NCBI RefSeq assembly: GCF_009727055.1
Contig: NC_052357.1
Coordinates: 12,180,249-12,244,248 of the forward strand
Reading direction: 5' to 3'
Source: Benincasa hispida
Lineage: Eukaryota; Streptophyta; Magnoliopsida; Cucurbitales; Cucurbitaceae
Length of the DNA: 64,000 nt
Shown here: one piece after another, positions 1-12,795 of the stretch
Position numbering within the stretch: the first letter of the stretch is position 1
Layout: every line of letters starts with the position of its first letter
Notes under the pieces: model-generated
The model's input: the letters and a program-made list of their open reading frames with translations, nothing else
What the model was told of the DNA's origin: nothing
The model's database searches: none
Program-made: the position numbers and the translations under genes

Positions 1-2486
1 AGATCTTTTGAAGCAGAGAAAACAAATATATTTGACAGAATTATTCACACAATCAGATCTTCTATAGAGGTTGGTGTAACTCAATCAACAAATCCTCTCG
101 TGCATTCTAATTTTAGGAAGGTTGAATCTGGAAACTTGGTTGACTATGACTCATCAGATAAAAATCCTATTGATCTTATGAAACTGAAGTTTATATTTTG
201 CTATTGCAGAGTCAAGAAAATATCAGTGATCTTGCCTATTGGCTTTCAACCACTTCCACTCTTCTCTATCTTCTTCAAAGTTCACTCAAGGCAACCAATA
301 CAAGTACGGTAGCTTCACATCGCAACCGAGCTTCTCCTACAACCTTATTTGGTCGTATGGCATATGTATGCTTCCTACCTGAAAATTTTGGCTAATGAAT
401 GAATTTCCTTTAAATCATTCAACTAAATATAGAAGTTGTCAGGGTCTTCGATCATCTACGGTGGGTATGGGAATGTCCAGTGGATACAGTGGAATGGTGG
501 GCAAGACAAACAATCAATCTAAAGTTGAAGCCAAGTACCCAGCACTGCTTTTTAAGCAACATCTGGCAGCATGCATTGAAAAATTGTTTGGGATGATACG
601 TGATAATTTGAAGAAAGAAATTAGTCCTTTCTTGCATCTATGTATACAGGTGAAAACCAAAATTGTGCAAGCTTAACGGGGAAAAAAAAGAAGAAGAAAA
701 GCTTTTCAGATTTATTTATTTATTAATTTTTTTTAATAATATTCTTAATGATCACTGACAGGCACCAAGATCAGTGAGGGCCAGATCAATAAGAGGGTCA
801 TCTAAAAATATCCATTCAAATATTGTTGCAAAACAGCAAGCATCAAGTATTCACTGGCAAAGCATTGTTAATAAGCTAGACCAGACCTTGGATATAATGT
901 CGGAAAACCATGTAAGTTAAACTTATTCCTATTCATCTGTTGTTGTAGGCATTTTATGCTTAGGAGCAGGTTTCTCTCCATGTGAAATTGACTTCTACAA
1001 TTTTTCAGGTTCCCTCCATGATCATGAGAAAAATCTTCTTCCAAGTTTTCTCATTCATAAATGTCCAGCTTTTCAATAGGTGAGTAACAACAGTACAGCT
1101 TCTTTGAACATATTATCGTTTTAAAGGATTAGATAATTTATTTTACTACATAATACCCATACGAGAAAAGATAATTTTATTTTATCTTTTTTTTTTTTTT
1201 GGTTGCCAGCTTGTTACTACGACGTGAGTGTTGTTCCTTCAGTAATGGAGAGTACTTAAAGTTAGGTCTGCAGGAGTTGGAGCAATGGTGTAACAAAGCT
1301 ACTGATACGGTGAGCTATACACGCAACCTTTCAAAATAAAGTTGCTTTGAACAATTAACATGTATAATTTTTTCGAATACTTCAACAGTATGCTGGCTCT
1401 TCCTGGGATGAACTTCAACACATAAGACAAGCAGTAGGATTTCTGGTAAGTTTCTCTTAATTAAAATCTTAAAAATTAAACCAATCAGGCTCCCTAAGAT
1501 TGGACTAAAAACTCTCTCTTGGTCCCATCTCTGCAGGTGTTACATCAGAAGTCTCAGAAAAGTTTGAATGAGATCACAGATGAATTATGCCCGGTAACTA
1601 CATCTATATTCTTGAAAAAAGCATCTGAACTTGGAAATTTTCTCCAATTACAAATTTAGTGAACATGTATTGTTATTCTTGGTTTCAAACATTTGGAACT
1701 CTAATTTTATTTGTAAAGAACTTTTTTGGCATTTTAACCCCTAAAGTCTTCTTCCCTACCTATATGGTTTTCCTTCTTTTTCTTATTTTATTGTACTGAA
1801 CCAATTTCTAATTCTGGTGGCCTAAACAATGTGAAGAGATCAAACTTGAACTCTGCTCTCATCAATTCTGTTATCTATATTCAAAAGCTGGCTGTGGTGG
1901 AAGAACCAATAATGGTTAAGCTGACTTCTCTGCTGTTTCTTTTTGTATCAGATACTAAGCATTCCGCAAATATATCGCATAGGCACGATGTTCTGGGATG
2001 ACAAATATGGAACTCAGGGATTATCTCCTGATGTAAGTGATCATGCATCCTCATCTGTTCTTTAACAAACGTCTATCTTAATTCTTAAATAATAAACCAC
2101 AAGTTTATATTTCAAAACACAAACTTATAAACTTTAACATGTTTTGCAGATAATTGGAAAAATGAGAGTCCTATTGGCAGAAGACTCCATAAACATCCCA
2201 AACAACTCTTTCCTGCTTGATGTGGATTCAAGGTACAAATTTACATTCTATATCCATAGTTATCCTGAATCTTCAGAACCCATGGAGATTATTTACATCA
2301 GTAGTCTAAGTATTACTTATTGATTCTACTGGGGCTAAAACCGTTTTCAGCATACCATTTTCAATGGAAGAAATATTCCGGTCCTTTGGCGAGGACGGCG
2401 GGGTTAACCTATCCGACGTTGACCCGCCACCACTTATAAGACAAAGATCAGACTTCCATTTTCTAGTGCAGCAATTGACAGAATGA
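1..2486 (+). CDS. Class XI myosin, C-terminal part (cargo-binding DIL region), 5' truncated by window edge
   Basis: Plant class XI myosins move organelles and vesicles along actin, and their tail binds cargo adaptors. I read eleven exons: 1-69, 210-365, 443-649, 762-911, 1009-1079, 1210-1309, 1389-1445, 1537-1593, 1952-2032, 2150-2232 and 2351-2486 (stop TGA). All introns are GT-AG and the joined frame is open for about 388 residues. Typical tail blocks are visible: [120 protein letters not shown] and [13 protein letters not shown]. Motor, IQ and coiled-coil regions would lie left of the window. The first donor (after base 69) is the least certain junction. Frame preservation over ten junctions suggests a working gene. 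I cannot tell which myosin XI paralogue it is. Confidence 0.95.
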
Positions 2487-2884
2487 TGATGGTGGGAAAA
2501 TGCAAAACTTATTTTCTACTCACCAGAAATGAGGAAGTAAGAAGAGATATTACTTCCTGTTGTTGATTTGTTTCCCACATTGAATTTTCCCCCTCTTGGT
2601 TTTTTTGGGGAGGGGAGAGACCGAGTGTTCTCGTGTTAATTCTTTATTCGTTTATTTTATTTTTTGTACATTATATACGAGTGGTATGTGTATATTTTTC
2701 TTGTTTTGGTCCCCAGAAAAGAGATGGGAGAAATTTTGAGTGAGCTTTTTCTGTAAGAGACAAAAAGGGGTTAATGGATTTTGGGATATATTGATTAAAA
2801 AAAGAAAAAAGAAAAAAGAAAAAAAGTTGAAGATTTGCTTGATTCACACGGTGTTTGATTGAGATTGGGTTGATAAAAAAAGAA
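2487..2884 (+). other. 3' flank / probable 3' UTR of the myosin gene
   Basis: AT-rich sequence after the myosin stop, with no reading frame of note. It contains T-rich and GA-rich stretches, including an AAAAAAGAAAAAAG-type tract at 2798-2826. A polyadenylation site is likely here but I could not assign one. Confidence 0.4.
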
Positions 2885-3378
2885 AAATACTTTTTTTGTC
2901 CTTAGATTTTTTTGTTTAATTTCCATTTGGTCCCTATTTTTAGTTATTGAAGTTTGAGTTTAGTTTTTATATTTTAAAATATTACAATTTTATCTTTGAG
3001 ATTTAAATTTTGTTTCAATTTGGTCCATAAGTTTGAAGATTTATACTATTGATCTCGATTTTTCGGTAACTACTTACTTTCATTGGCATCTATGTCTATT
3101 AACTAATTTAAAATAATTATAACATGAAAATTTAATTTTAATTTTAATAGCAATGAAAATAATGCAAATTAATCATAGTTCTCTTAAATGAATTTATAGA
3201 CATTAATACTAAAGTCGAAAAATGAGTATTTAATAAAAATTTGTATTAAAAGTGTAAATCTCGAAACTTAGAGTCCAAATTGAATTAAGATTTAAATTTT
3301 AAGATATAAAGTGTGATATTTTGAAAATTAAATTCCAAATGGAAACTAGATCTAAAAGTTAAAGATCAAAAAGATAAA
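2885..3378. repeat. Long fold-back (inverted) repeat, about 490 bp
   Basis: The left arm (about 2888-3085) and the right arm (about 3185-3378) are diverged reverse complements. For example, AATTTCCATTTGG near 2918 faces CCAAATGGAAAC near 3335, and CAATTTGGTCC near 3017 faces the GTCCAAATTGAA segment near 3272. There is no coding potential. The arms carry the 'TTTGGTCC' type of sequence common in plant intergenic repeats. It is likely a non-autonomous fold-back or MITE-like element. Confidence 0.6.
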
Positions 3379-3704
3379 ATTATGTATTCTCTTTTCAGCA
3401 GAAATGAAGAACTCAAAATCCAGAAGGATAAAGAAAAAAAGGATAAAATAAAATTGTGAAGGCTAATTATTGCAAGGAATCATACAAAATTAGGACCCTC
3501 AGTTTGTATTTTGCGTCTAGTTCGGATTGAAAGGTCATACCCATTTTCCTTCACTTTTAAGGTAAGATTTTAGTTGTTGAAGTTCAACCATCTAAAGACT
3601 TACTAAAATTTATTTCTACTAGTTTATTTTTCTATAAATTTGAAGGTGGTACTTGAGTATTTAATTGCAGTGACAATTATATTTCACAAATAATTGTTTG
3701 ATTT

Positions 3705-4145
3705 CAATCATATTTTGGTCTCTGAATTTTGAATTTTTATTTTGGTTTGGTCCTTAAATTTTTAAAATATGTTAATTCTAGTCCAAAAATGTTTACTTTG
3801 GTTACTGCTATTAAAATTCTGCTAACTCTTAAATAAAATGGTGAAATGACTTGCTGTCAAATAAGTTAGTCATGCTAAAAAATCTAGAGTTTCAATTTTG
3901 AATTAGATGGTAAAACAATTTCCTATAAGAGATCTCATTATTTTGGCTCATTGGTTATTTACATTTTACTTCGCCTTAATCTTACTCAACCCATATTGGA
4001 TACAATTTGATCCTTTAATAGATTTTATCTTAAAAAGTTAACAAAATCTTAACAGCAAACACCAAAATAAACACTTTTTAAAAGTTGAGAAACTAAAACA
4101 TACATTTTTTAAAGTCTAGGGACTAAAATAGAACGATATTCAAAA
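3705..4145. repeat. Second fold-back repeat of related type, about 440 bp
   Basis: ATTTTGGTCTCTGAATTTTG at about 3712 and the following TTTGGTCCTTAAATTTTTAA face AAAGTCTAGGGACTAAAATA near 4110. Inner parts (TTTACTTTGGTTACTGC / GCAAACACCAAAATAAAC) also pair. It is non-coding, of the same general class as the repeat at 2885-3378, and diverged from it. Confidence 0.55.
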
Positions 4146-5089
4146 TGGGATTTAAACCTAATTCTTACTACTTTCTTTCTTCTCTTCAAATATAAAATTA
4201 TAAAGGTCAAATTACAGATTCTATCTATTTGGTCTATCTTATATGTCATTAAATTTCTAATCTTGTTTTTAATAGGTTTTTGAAAATTTTAACTTTCAAT
4301 TTTGTGTTTAGTGTTTAAAAGTTGAATGACTAAAATTTGTAATATGAAAAGTTCAAGAATCAAATAGACACAAAGTTTGAGGATTAAAACTTGATAATTT
4401 AATCGATTATAAATATAGTATGGGCATAGACTCGATTGGGGCCTAAAGAATTTCCTTTGTGGTTCGACCACGAATGTTATTAATGCATATAATTACAAAT
4501 TTTATAGAATTAATTTTTCTTTTATTAACATGCATGTACCAACCTTTTCTCCTAATAAAAAAAATGCTATTATGGTTTGTTGTGACTATGATCACGAGAT
4601 TGAGTTTACATTTTCTTTTGTTTCTTTTTTCCCCTAATTAATAATGGATTTTGACTATTGATATTGTCAACTAATAATTTGGATTTTTCTTTTTTTGAGA
4701 TACAAAAATGAAAGCTTACATTTACATCTATTTCAATTTAGTTTTATTAGTTTCAAATGTTTTTCTTTTTTTATAAAAATCTATTTTCCTCCTTGCATTA
4801 AATTTCATATTACATATAATAGGTTTTATTTATTATTATTATTTTTTAGACAAATATAGACTTGTGTTCGAAATTTCATGCATCTAACCTTTTGTTCTTA
4901 AAATTTTAAAATAGCAATTTTAGATTATACGCTTCTCCAAAAAATCAAATAATTTAGTGTACCTATGGAATAAAACTGTAGACATAAATAGATAAATGAC
5001 ATATTTTTTAATTTACATTTTAAAGGGTTTCTTACCGTGCAATTATGAGAAGCATCTAAATGGGATTGGTTTGGCTGGAAGAAGGGATA

Positions 5090-5335
5090 GTTACAAATAT
5101 AGCAATTAGACCCAAAATATTTGCATATATAGCACAACGCAAAAAAAAAAATTGCAGAGATAACAAAATTTAGATTTTACTTTCGAAGTCTACCAGTGAT
5201 GGACCATATCACTAGCTAGGGTCTATTGGTTATAGACCACATCACTGGTAGGATTTTATCAACGATATAGTCTATCAGTAATAGATTTTGCTATATTTGC
5301 CATTGTTTTAAATGTTACTATACAATTAATTATTA
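5090..5335. mobile_element. Palindrome-rich MITE-like repeat (CTATCAGTGATAG type)
   Basis: Its ends carry ACAAATATAGCAAT and TTTGCTATATTTGCCAT, which are near reverse complements. The middle holds several degenerate self-complementary units (TCTACCAGTGATGGACC, TCACTAGCTAGGGTC, TAGTCTATCAGTAATAGA). It is non-coding. I remember very similar repeats from cucurbit intergenic DNA, but the family assignment is recall only. Confidence 0.5.
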
Positions 5336-5718
5336 TTTCTAAATGTGTCACTCAATGCAAAAACCCTAATATTTAGCTGCTAGCTAGACTACGACACTTT
5401 TTGTTGTAGCCCAACCAATTAGAGGCCGACAACAAGCAAAGGAAAAGAAAAGTTTATTAAGTGGCACTATGTGATTATGCCATAAGGTTTAGCTAAAATA
5501 AATAAATAAATAAAATGTTACCAATCAGCAACAAAGTATTACTAGGTTCAAAGTAAACATAACTTAACGACAATTGACATGTACTCGTTTTCTTAAAGTC
5601 AGAAATTCAAAACACTATATCTTTTCCTTGTATTAAAAAAAGAAAAAAAAAGTTGATAATCAAATTAATTAGTTGAATTGCATGTGAATATGGATACAAA
5701 TATTGAATGATGTGGTGC

Positions 5719-5737
5719 ATATATATATATATATATG
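5719..5737. repeat. (AT)n microsatellite
   Basis: A run of AT dinucleotides within gene-free sequence. Confidence 0.9.
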
Positions 5738-6169
5738 ATTCACATTCAAACTTAGGGTTATAGCTTTATGATCATATCCTTCCTTTGGATTTTACCCCCA
5801 CGAGAGCAACTCTACATTTGATGCATGTGATTCAACAGCATTCATGACAGACAAATAAAGAAAAAGCCACTTTATCAAATCTCTACATGCAAATTTCAAA
5901 ATGAATCAATATCTATTTTATATATTTTTTTAAAAAGATTTTCTCTTTCTCTCTTCTCTTTTCTCCATGTCCCTCCTAATTAAAATAATTATTTTTAAAA
6001 GTCTATTTTATTTATAATTTCCTCTTTTAGTTGCTTCCTCCAAAATCGATTTCAAATTAAAGTGAAAGATTATTTATATAAATGGGGATAATTTTCTAAT
6101 GAGTTGTTTGGCTACATGACTATGTAATACTATGGTCAGTATCATTTAATCACAATTGTTAAAGAATGG

Positions 6170-6665
6170 GTTAAGTTACAAATTTAGCTTCCGAAGTTTC
6201 AAATAGGTTGTCAAATAGATATTTAAATTTTTAATTTTGTATCTAATAAATCTTTAAAAAATTTAAAATTAAAAAAATTAATTCATCTATTAGACATAGA
6301 TTTGGTTTTGTACGTTTATTAAATGGTCAAATGCCTGGAGGATCCCTAGTTGCATCCAAATTTGACAGCTTGTGGTTGTAAAATGATGACACAACTCTAG
6401 ATTATGCATCAAAGTCTTTTTTATTTAATTAAAAATCTAAATTTTTAATTATGTATTGGCAGATTTGTGATCGATATAAAATAGGTCAAAGATCTATTTG
6501 ACATGAATTGAAAATTTAAGAAACTATTAGATACCAATTCGTAAGTTTATAGTCTTATTAGTCCATTTTTTTTTAGAGTTTTTGAATTCATTAAACAGGA
6601 AATTAAAAATTTTAAGATATATATTAGAAAAATTAGATATAAATCTAAAAACTGGGGACACTAAA
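6170..6665. repeat. Diverged fold-back repeat
   Basis: The left part (ATAGATATTTAAATTTTTAATTTTGTATC, about 6214-6242) recurs inverted near 6480-6530 (GATCTATTTGACATGAATTG, AAAATTTAAGAAACTATTAG). It is weaker than the repeats at 2885 and 3705 but has the same architecture, and nothing in it is coding. Confidence 0.35.
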
Positions 6666-6887
6666 AAGCTAATATATTTATATATATAGTTATAAAAGAA
6701 AAAAATGATTTTGTTAATCTGTATCTCAATGATTAGAGGTTAGAAGAATGTGGATATGGCAATTGGCAGCTTTGAAGGGAATCTTTTCACGGATCACTAC
6801 TCTCTTCCCTTCCTCCAACTAATCTTTTCACCTCAATTGTGCCCAACCCCTTTTCATCTTAACTTCAACTTTTTTACCCCTCTAAAT

Positions 6888-7090
6888 TAGAGACATTTGG
6901 ATTAATATTGTAATTTTTTAAACTAATTAAAAAATATTGTAGCTCGAAATCTATTTAGAGAAATATAGTAGTTTTTCGATTTTACTTGGACTTTTTTTTA
7001 ATTTTTTATTTTTGTATGTCGAGACTTCAACACTTGATAAATAAGTTTTCAAGAAATGCACGTCGAGTGTTGAACACTCGACAAAGACTC
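6888..7090. repeat. Left terminal inverted repeat of the MULE
   Basis: Pairs with about 13900-14104 at moderate identity. Its inner part contains a near-perfect palindrome, GTCGAGTGTTGAACACTCGA followed by C (about 7062-7082), next to a second copy of the CTTCAACACTTG motif. Confidence 0.65.
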
Positions 7091-7330
7091 ATTTGTTATT
7101 TTTTACCACTATTTTCTTTGTTATTATATTTCTTAACAAAAAAAGATGTATTTCTTAATAATGAATAAAATCAACATCTTTAACTATTAACTTTAAGAGA
7201 CATCATAAAAAATAATAAATTCTCATTCACGTTTTCTTCCATAACTTAAAAATAATAAAATATAAATTAAAATGTTTATATTAATATAACTATTTAATGT
7301 ATCTTATTCATTTAAAAATAATTAAAAGAA

Positions 7331-9364
7331 TCAACGTGTCCCACAAGGCGGATGTCGTAGATTTTGAGCTGATTGTTGTCGTCGACTTTGAACTTGAGAT
7401 TGCTCTGGTTCCTCTTGATGTTGCTTTGGTATCTCTGCAAGCACTTTATAGTATAAATATTCTTTATGCTCTCCACGGCCACGCCCATGTCCATGCAGGT
7501 ATGAAGACGATGTACCATCCTCTGAATCATAATATCATGAACCAAATGCTAGCATCATCATCATCGAACTAACATAATCAGTTTGACTCTACGTCTGCGT
7601 CATAGAATGCAATTCTTCCACATTGTGGGCAACTTCATTAAACTCATGTTCTTCTTCTCGAACAGGTCTCCTACGCCTAGGAACTAGTGGAGGTAGGTAT
7701 ATCGTACATAATGTATCTCCTCCATATAGCTCTCTTTGTTTCTACATATAGTAAGAACTTAATTTGAATCATTTGCAACATCACGGAGGCTACTGTTGTT
7801 TGATCTTTGTGAATTATACAACGACTAGATAATATTTAAAATAAATTTAAATTAAAAATAATTAGACAATATTTATTTATGTACTAGATGACCCATAACT
7901 ACTCTTGAATGAGTAACGTAGCGTCTTGTAATATTATTATACCAATTGATATAACTTTGAGTGGCATCGATATCAAATTGTCTAATAAAAACCCCAATTG
8001 CAATAAACCTTGCACATAGTGCCATCGCACTACCAAATGTGCAACTTTTTTAGGTCAATCTCCAGTTCTTAGGTCGATGTCATACAGTAGGGGTTTAGTA
8101 TTACAAGGCGATGGGACATCCTGCTGGAAACCAAATTGGCTCATTACCCTGTCAGGAAAATGTCACTCACCAATGTGAAAAACATATGCGAGGACTTATC
8201 ATTCACCTATATGTTTTGACCGTTTGTACAGGAATTAGGTAAAGTGTCCATAACAGCTTTGTAAGGCTCCCAAATAATATAAAACATAAAATATTGTATT
8301 AAAAAAATATTAAAGACAAATACATTAAAAGGTTGTAAAAAAATTCAATTTGGTTCAGTATTAATGTACCTGATCAAGTTGAAGCAGTTCAAACATGTAT
8401 CTTATGCTGTCTAACTACAGGTGTAGCTATCCCAGTCACATAAAATTTGTTTTTCCACCTATATTTTTAAATTAATAATTTAGATTTTAAATTAATTAGA
8501 TCAATTATATAAAAATATTTGTTAAATTAAATTGAACTAAAACAACATACTGAGAACCGTAGGCTCGTCCAGCTAATTTAGCGTCATTTACATGTCGGAG
8601 CTGTGGAGCCATTGTTGGAAATTGTTATTAAGCCCATAATTGCAAAAGTATCAGAGGCCCAACGATCTCACGAACTTCAGATTTTGTTGCTTTGCGTAGC
8701 TATCTATACAACCATGCCAAACATGCTCTACCATAAGAATACCATCCCACATCATAGAGATTAGCTAACAATGGCAAGAACATCAAATGAACAAAATGAC
8801 TTGATTTGTCAGAAAACACTTCCACCCATTATCTGTAGTATATATGCTTACGTATATCTCATGATGGTTTCCTCGTTCGCATCATCAACAAGTTCACGGA
8901 ATTGTATCACTAACCATGTCAAACTTAACTTTGATCGTTTAATTTTATCGGCGGGTGGGACCACATCGAGGAACAATTGACAAATATGCAACCAGTCATC
9001 ATGGATTACTCCAGAGACCGACTCACCGTCAACAGGTAACCTGAATAACACTTCTATGTTCTGTAGAGTGATAGTGCACTCTCCAGTAGACACATGAAAT
9101 GTATGCATCTCAAGTCTCTATCTCTTGATCAATGCTGGGATGAGATGTCAATATAGCTAAATGAATCCCAATATGGAAACTCCATACAATTTAGACGTAC
9201 GAAGTAACGATAGTATTCGAGGGTGAAATGGGATAGTGCGATGAACAATTGCCTCTCGGCGTCTATAGGATATCTCACAAGTGGTACGATCTTTCCATAT
9301 AACTGATGATCGATGATTGGTCGTATAAAACATCAGGATCAATCAGTCCTGGATTTAAAGTCAT
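7331..9364 (-). pseudogene. Transposon-borne plant mobile domain (PMD, MAIN-like) gene, broken
   Basis: PMD proteins (aminotransferase-like domain, the MAIN/MAIL family) occur as host genes and inside plant transposons; their biochemical role is poorly known. Reading the minus strand from 9364, an ATG precedes LNPGLIDPDVLYDQSS, then REAIVHRTIPFHPRILSLLR in another frame. The hallmark block HTFHVSTGECTITLQNIEVL / RLPVDGESVSG follows (about 9108-8970). Further on come RYMFELLQLDQ and IIWEPYKAVMDTL (about 8405-8240), DRVMSQFGFQQDVPSP (about 8150) and SYINWYNNITRRYVTHSR (about 7960). The acidic, Gln-rich tail ends in PPCGTR and a stop at 7331. Frameshifts, stops and probable short introns separate the blocks, so this is a pseudogene. 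It starts about 157 bp after the transposase stop, in the same direction, so it sits in the second-gene position of the element. Confidence 0.82.
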
Positions 9365-9520
9365 GATCTAAAAGATTTTTTTTTATATTTCTTGAGTAAA
9401 ACATAGAAATAATGTACAACTTAATATTATTGCACAATAAAAATAGTATTTACAAGATAAAAATATTATTTGCACAATAAGATAGTATTTACAAGATAAA
9501 AATATTAATAATAAAAATCC

Positions 9521-11994
9521 CTAACTGTCTGGAGCCTGTCCTCGTAACGAAGGATACTTCCTTCGATTATGACTTAACTGATTACAAAACCCACATCGTA
9601 ATCGAGAGCTTGGTTCTATCCAATCCATCTCGTTATGGTATCGCGAACTCTTTCGTTTACCAAGTTTCCTCAACAACCATGGTTCAGCATGTAAGACAGA
9701 CATATTAGAGTGCGTGATCTAGTAATCTTAATGCGGTACAAGTTTAAATTGAGGAGAGTAACATTCAGCATACATTGACAGTTTATAGTAGTCCTCAATA
9801 AAATCTTCGTAGTTCATGTTAAAAAGTGAGCAAACTGCCATAAAATGCGAGCATAGAATGTCAAACGCTTGTCACTTGTTACATGAACAATACTGCTCGG
9901 ACCCGTGTAACCTCAGTATTTGAAAATTTCCTCCTTCGGCATTGAGGCTGTGACGTCCAGTCTTCACATGAAACACACCTTCGTATCGATCATACGATTA
10001 TACTTCATGTTTACTAGATCTTGCAGCTCATTTATTAATTTTTTCGTATGCATACCTGAATATTTACTCACTTAGTATTATAAATATATTTGAAACAAAT
10101 TGTTAATTATATATATAAAAAATAATATTGCCTGGTGTATATATCTCGACATTCCAAAGTAACTCTTATTTCTTTTCTTCTTTTTTCGAAATAATTTACG
10201 CACTTGAAGAATGTTATTTGAGCAAGAGCATTTATCAACAATATTTTGAACTCCTTTGAGGACTCCATTTATGCACTCTGATAGACTTGTCATCATCCAC
10301 TCATATTTGAACCCTCCATCATGCGCTTAAGTTCATTGCTCCATACCAATGTTGTCGAAAAAAAACTTCCAATTTATTCCTTTGATGTCCTCAATGGTTA
10401 TATTAAACTTTTGAATTTGGAATTAACATCCGGCATTATAAATATAATTCTTTAATGTGTTTAATTTGTATTTTTTTATTGAAGTTGTTGACGATATGTC
10501 ATAAGCAGAATTGATGGTGATATTTTGGTCCCATCCAACCATTTATTGGTTGTTCATGCTGAGATAATGCAAGCATGTCGATCTGAAATAAAACAATCTC
10601 TTTGTGTGTAACAATTTCTTTCAAATGTTTCAAGAACCATCCCTATGGACTTTTCATCTGCCATCTGCAACGACGAATGCAAGAGGAAGAAGATACCCGT
10701 TTGAATCAACTAATATAGCAATCAGCAACTTTCATCGATATTTTCCATACAAGTGGATACTGTCTATTTGAATCACTAACCGACATCTATTAAAATCTTC
10801 TATACAAGGACTAAATGACCAAAATATAGAAGTAAGGATGACATGTTCTTCAGTTGACATTTCTTTCACTCTCTACTCCACACGTGTTTCGAGATTGGTT
10901 TGACTAACCATATACAATCACTTAGGTAACAATTTATATGACTCGTCCCATCATCGAATACTTTAGCCAACGTATTTCTTTTGCCCTCCTACACTCTATG
11001 GTACGAAACATGATATCCAAATTTTATTTTTATGTCAGACTGTAGTTGTGCCACACTGAGGGATGGTTTTTCTCTGATGACATCACAAAATTCTAATGCA
11101 ATCATCGATGAATCTAACTTCACATAGCTTTGACTAAGTTCTGAGTAAAAATATGTATGTTGATCAAGATACTGAGTGATCTCAAATAAGCCATGCAACT
11201 TCTTCTTTATTCCACAAAGTCTCCATTTGCAACCTTCTTCCCACTTTTTACACCAAATTGTCCAAATCGTCGGTGTCGATTTCAAGACCTCATATGGTAT
11301 GTGACACTTAATAATAAAACATTTGATTGCTTGTTGTAGTATTTCTTTGTCTTGACAAATCATCCCCTTATACAATTGGGTATTATCACCATCTACAGAG
11401 GCTACAATTGAGTCGTGTTCTCCAATGCTATCTATTACATTCATATCCAAATCGTTGAATGTATCTGAAGGTAACTCATGTCCACGACCATCAAAATCCA
11501 ACTCTTCAAATTAATCGTTCGTTTTTGTTTTAAAATCTCTGTATTGATTGTTAGCCTTCATATCTTCATGGTGCAACTGATCGATCAGCGTCAATACATT
11601 GAGTCGGATCTTCAAACTGACTATAGAGTGCATTCAAATTTATATCCAACTCTACCATACTCACATTAATATATAAATGCACTAAATTCGGGAGTGACAT
11701 TGCGATTGAGAACATCAAACTCATTGCTTGTTCATTAGGAATAGAGAATGATATAAACATTATTGATCCTGATGGTATTAGATTAGAATGTCTATATATT
11801 ATTTCTAACTAATTTGCTCTCATATTTACACCAAGTGACATATCTACCATTTCAATAAATTGTTAAAAAACAAGGTCACTGTTCACATTTATGCTAAAAC
11901 CCCCACATGATGGCGGGTCATAATCGACTCCATCAACACCATCAATGACATTACCATTTGTAAACAACATAAATTCCAAATATTTGTCCGTCAT
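9521..11994 (-). pseudogene. MULE transposase (mudrA-like), broken
   Basis: This is the transposase that would cut and paste the element. The minus strand opens at ATG 11994 (MTDKYLEFMLFTNGNVIDG). The N-terminal DNA-binding domain typical of Mutator transposases is in the open stretch 11501-10989: KGMICQDKEILQQAIKCFII, then CKWRLCGIKKKLHGLFEITQ with a following H-T. The catalytic MULE core is at about 10790-10480 (IDSIHLYGKYR, KLLIAILVDSNGYLLPLAFV, then FRSTCLHYLS, with stops between). A SWIM zinc-finger block lies at about 9900-9720 (CSCNK, stop, QAFDILCSHFMAVC). The open stretch 9703-9521 ends with a degenerate zinc knuckle (CGFCNQLSHNRRKYPSL, last Cys replaced by Tyr) and a stop. Numerous in-frame stops show it is dead. 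Confidence 0.85.
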
Positions 11995-12049
11995 TTTCTA
12001 AAAGAAAAAAGACAAATAATACATTACTATTTTACTAATTATCAAACTT

Positions 12050-12795
12050 AAATACAAATAAAAACAAACAAAAATATTAAATTTTTTTTTTAAAAGTTTA
12101 ACTTAGTTTGAACATCAAAGTTATTAAAAACTAAAAGAATAGAATATATTTATAAAAAAAAACAAGAATGCTAAACTTTTTATAATAAAAAACTTTAAAC
12201 ATCAAATTAATAATTTTGTATTAAACTATAAACTAAACTTTCTTATTAAAATATCACTAAAAAAAAACTAAACTTTTTAAAAGATAAACATCAAAGTTAA
12301 ATACTAAAAAAATAAAATTTCATAAGAAATATATAAAAAAAAATCACAATAATTTTGTATTAGACTATAAACTAAACTTTTGTATTAAACTAAATATTTT
12401 ACTAATGATCAAATTTAAATACAAACAAAAATAAATAAAAATATAAAAAAATATTTTAAAAAATATTAACTTAGTTTGAACATCAAACTTATTAAAAACT
12501 AAATAAAGAATCGACTATTATTAGGGAAAAAACAAACAAACAAGAATACTAAACTTTTTATACTAAAAAGTTTTAAACATCAAATTAATATTTTTGTATT
12601 AAACTATAAACTAAATTTTCTTATTAAAAAATTACTCAAATAAATAAATAAATAAACTTCTTAAATGCTAAACATCAAAGTTAAACTTTCATTAAATGAG
12701 TAACTTTTTCGTCTATTAAAAACAAACAAAATACTAAATTTTTTAACTAAAAAAAATACTAAAAAACATAACATCATATGAAAAAACAAATAAAC
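12050..12795. repeat. Tandem duplication, two units of about 370-378 bp, inside the MULE
   Basis: ACTTAGTTTGAACATCAAA occurs at 12101 and again at 12469 (period 368). CAAGAATGCTAAACTTTTTA at 12163 recurs as CAAGAATACTAAACTTTTTA at 12541 (period 378). The following TAAACATCAAATTAAT and TAAACTATAAACTAAA blocks are kept in order. It is AT-rich and non-coding, and lies just upstream of the transposase start, where a promoter would be. Confidence 0.75.
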
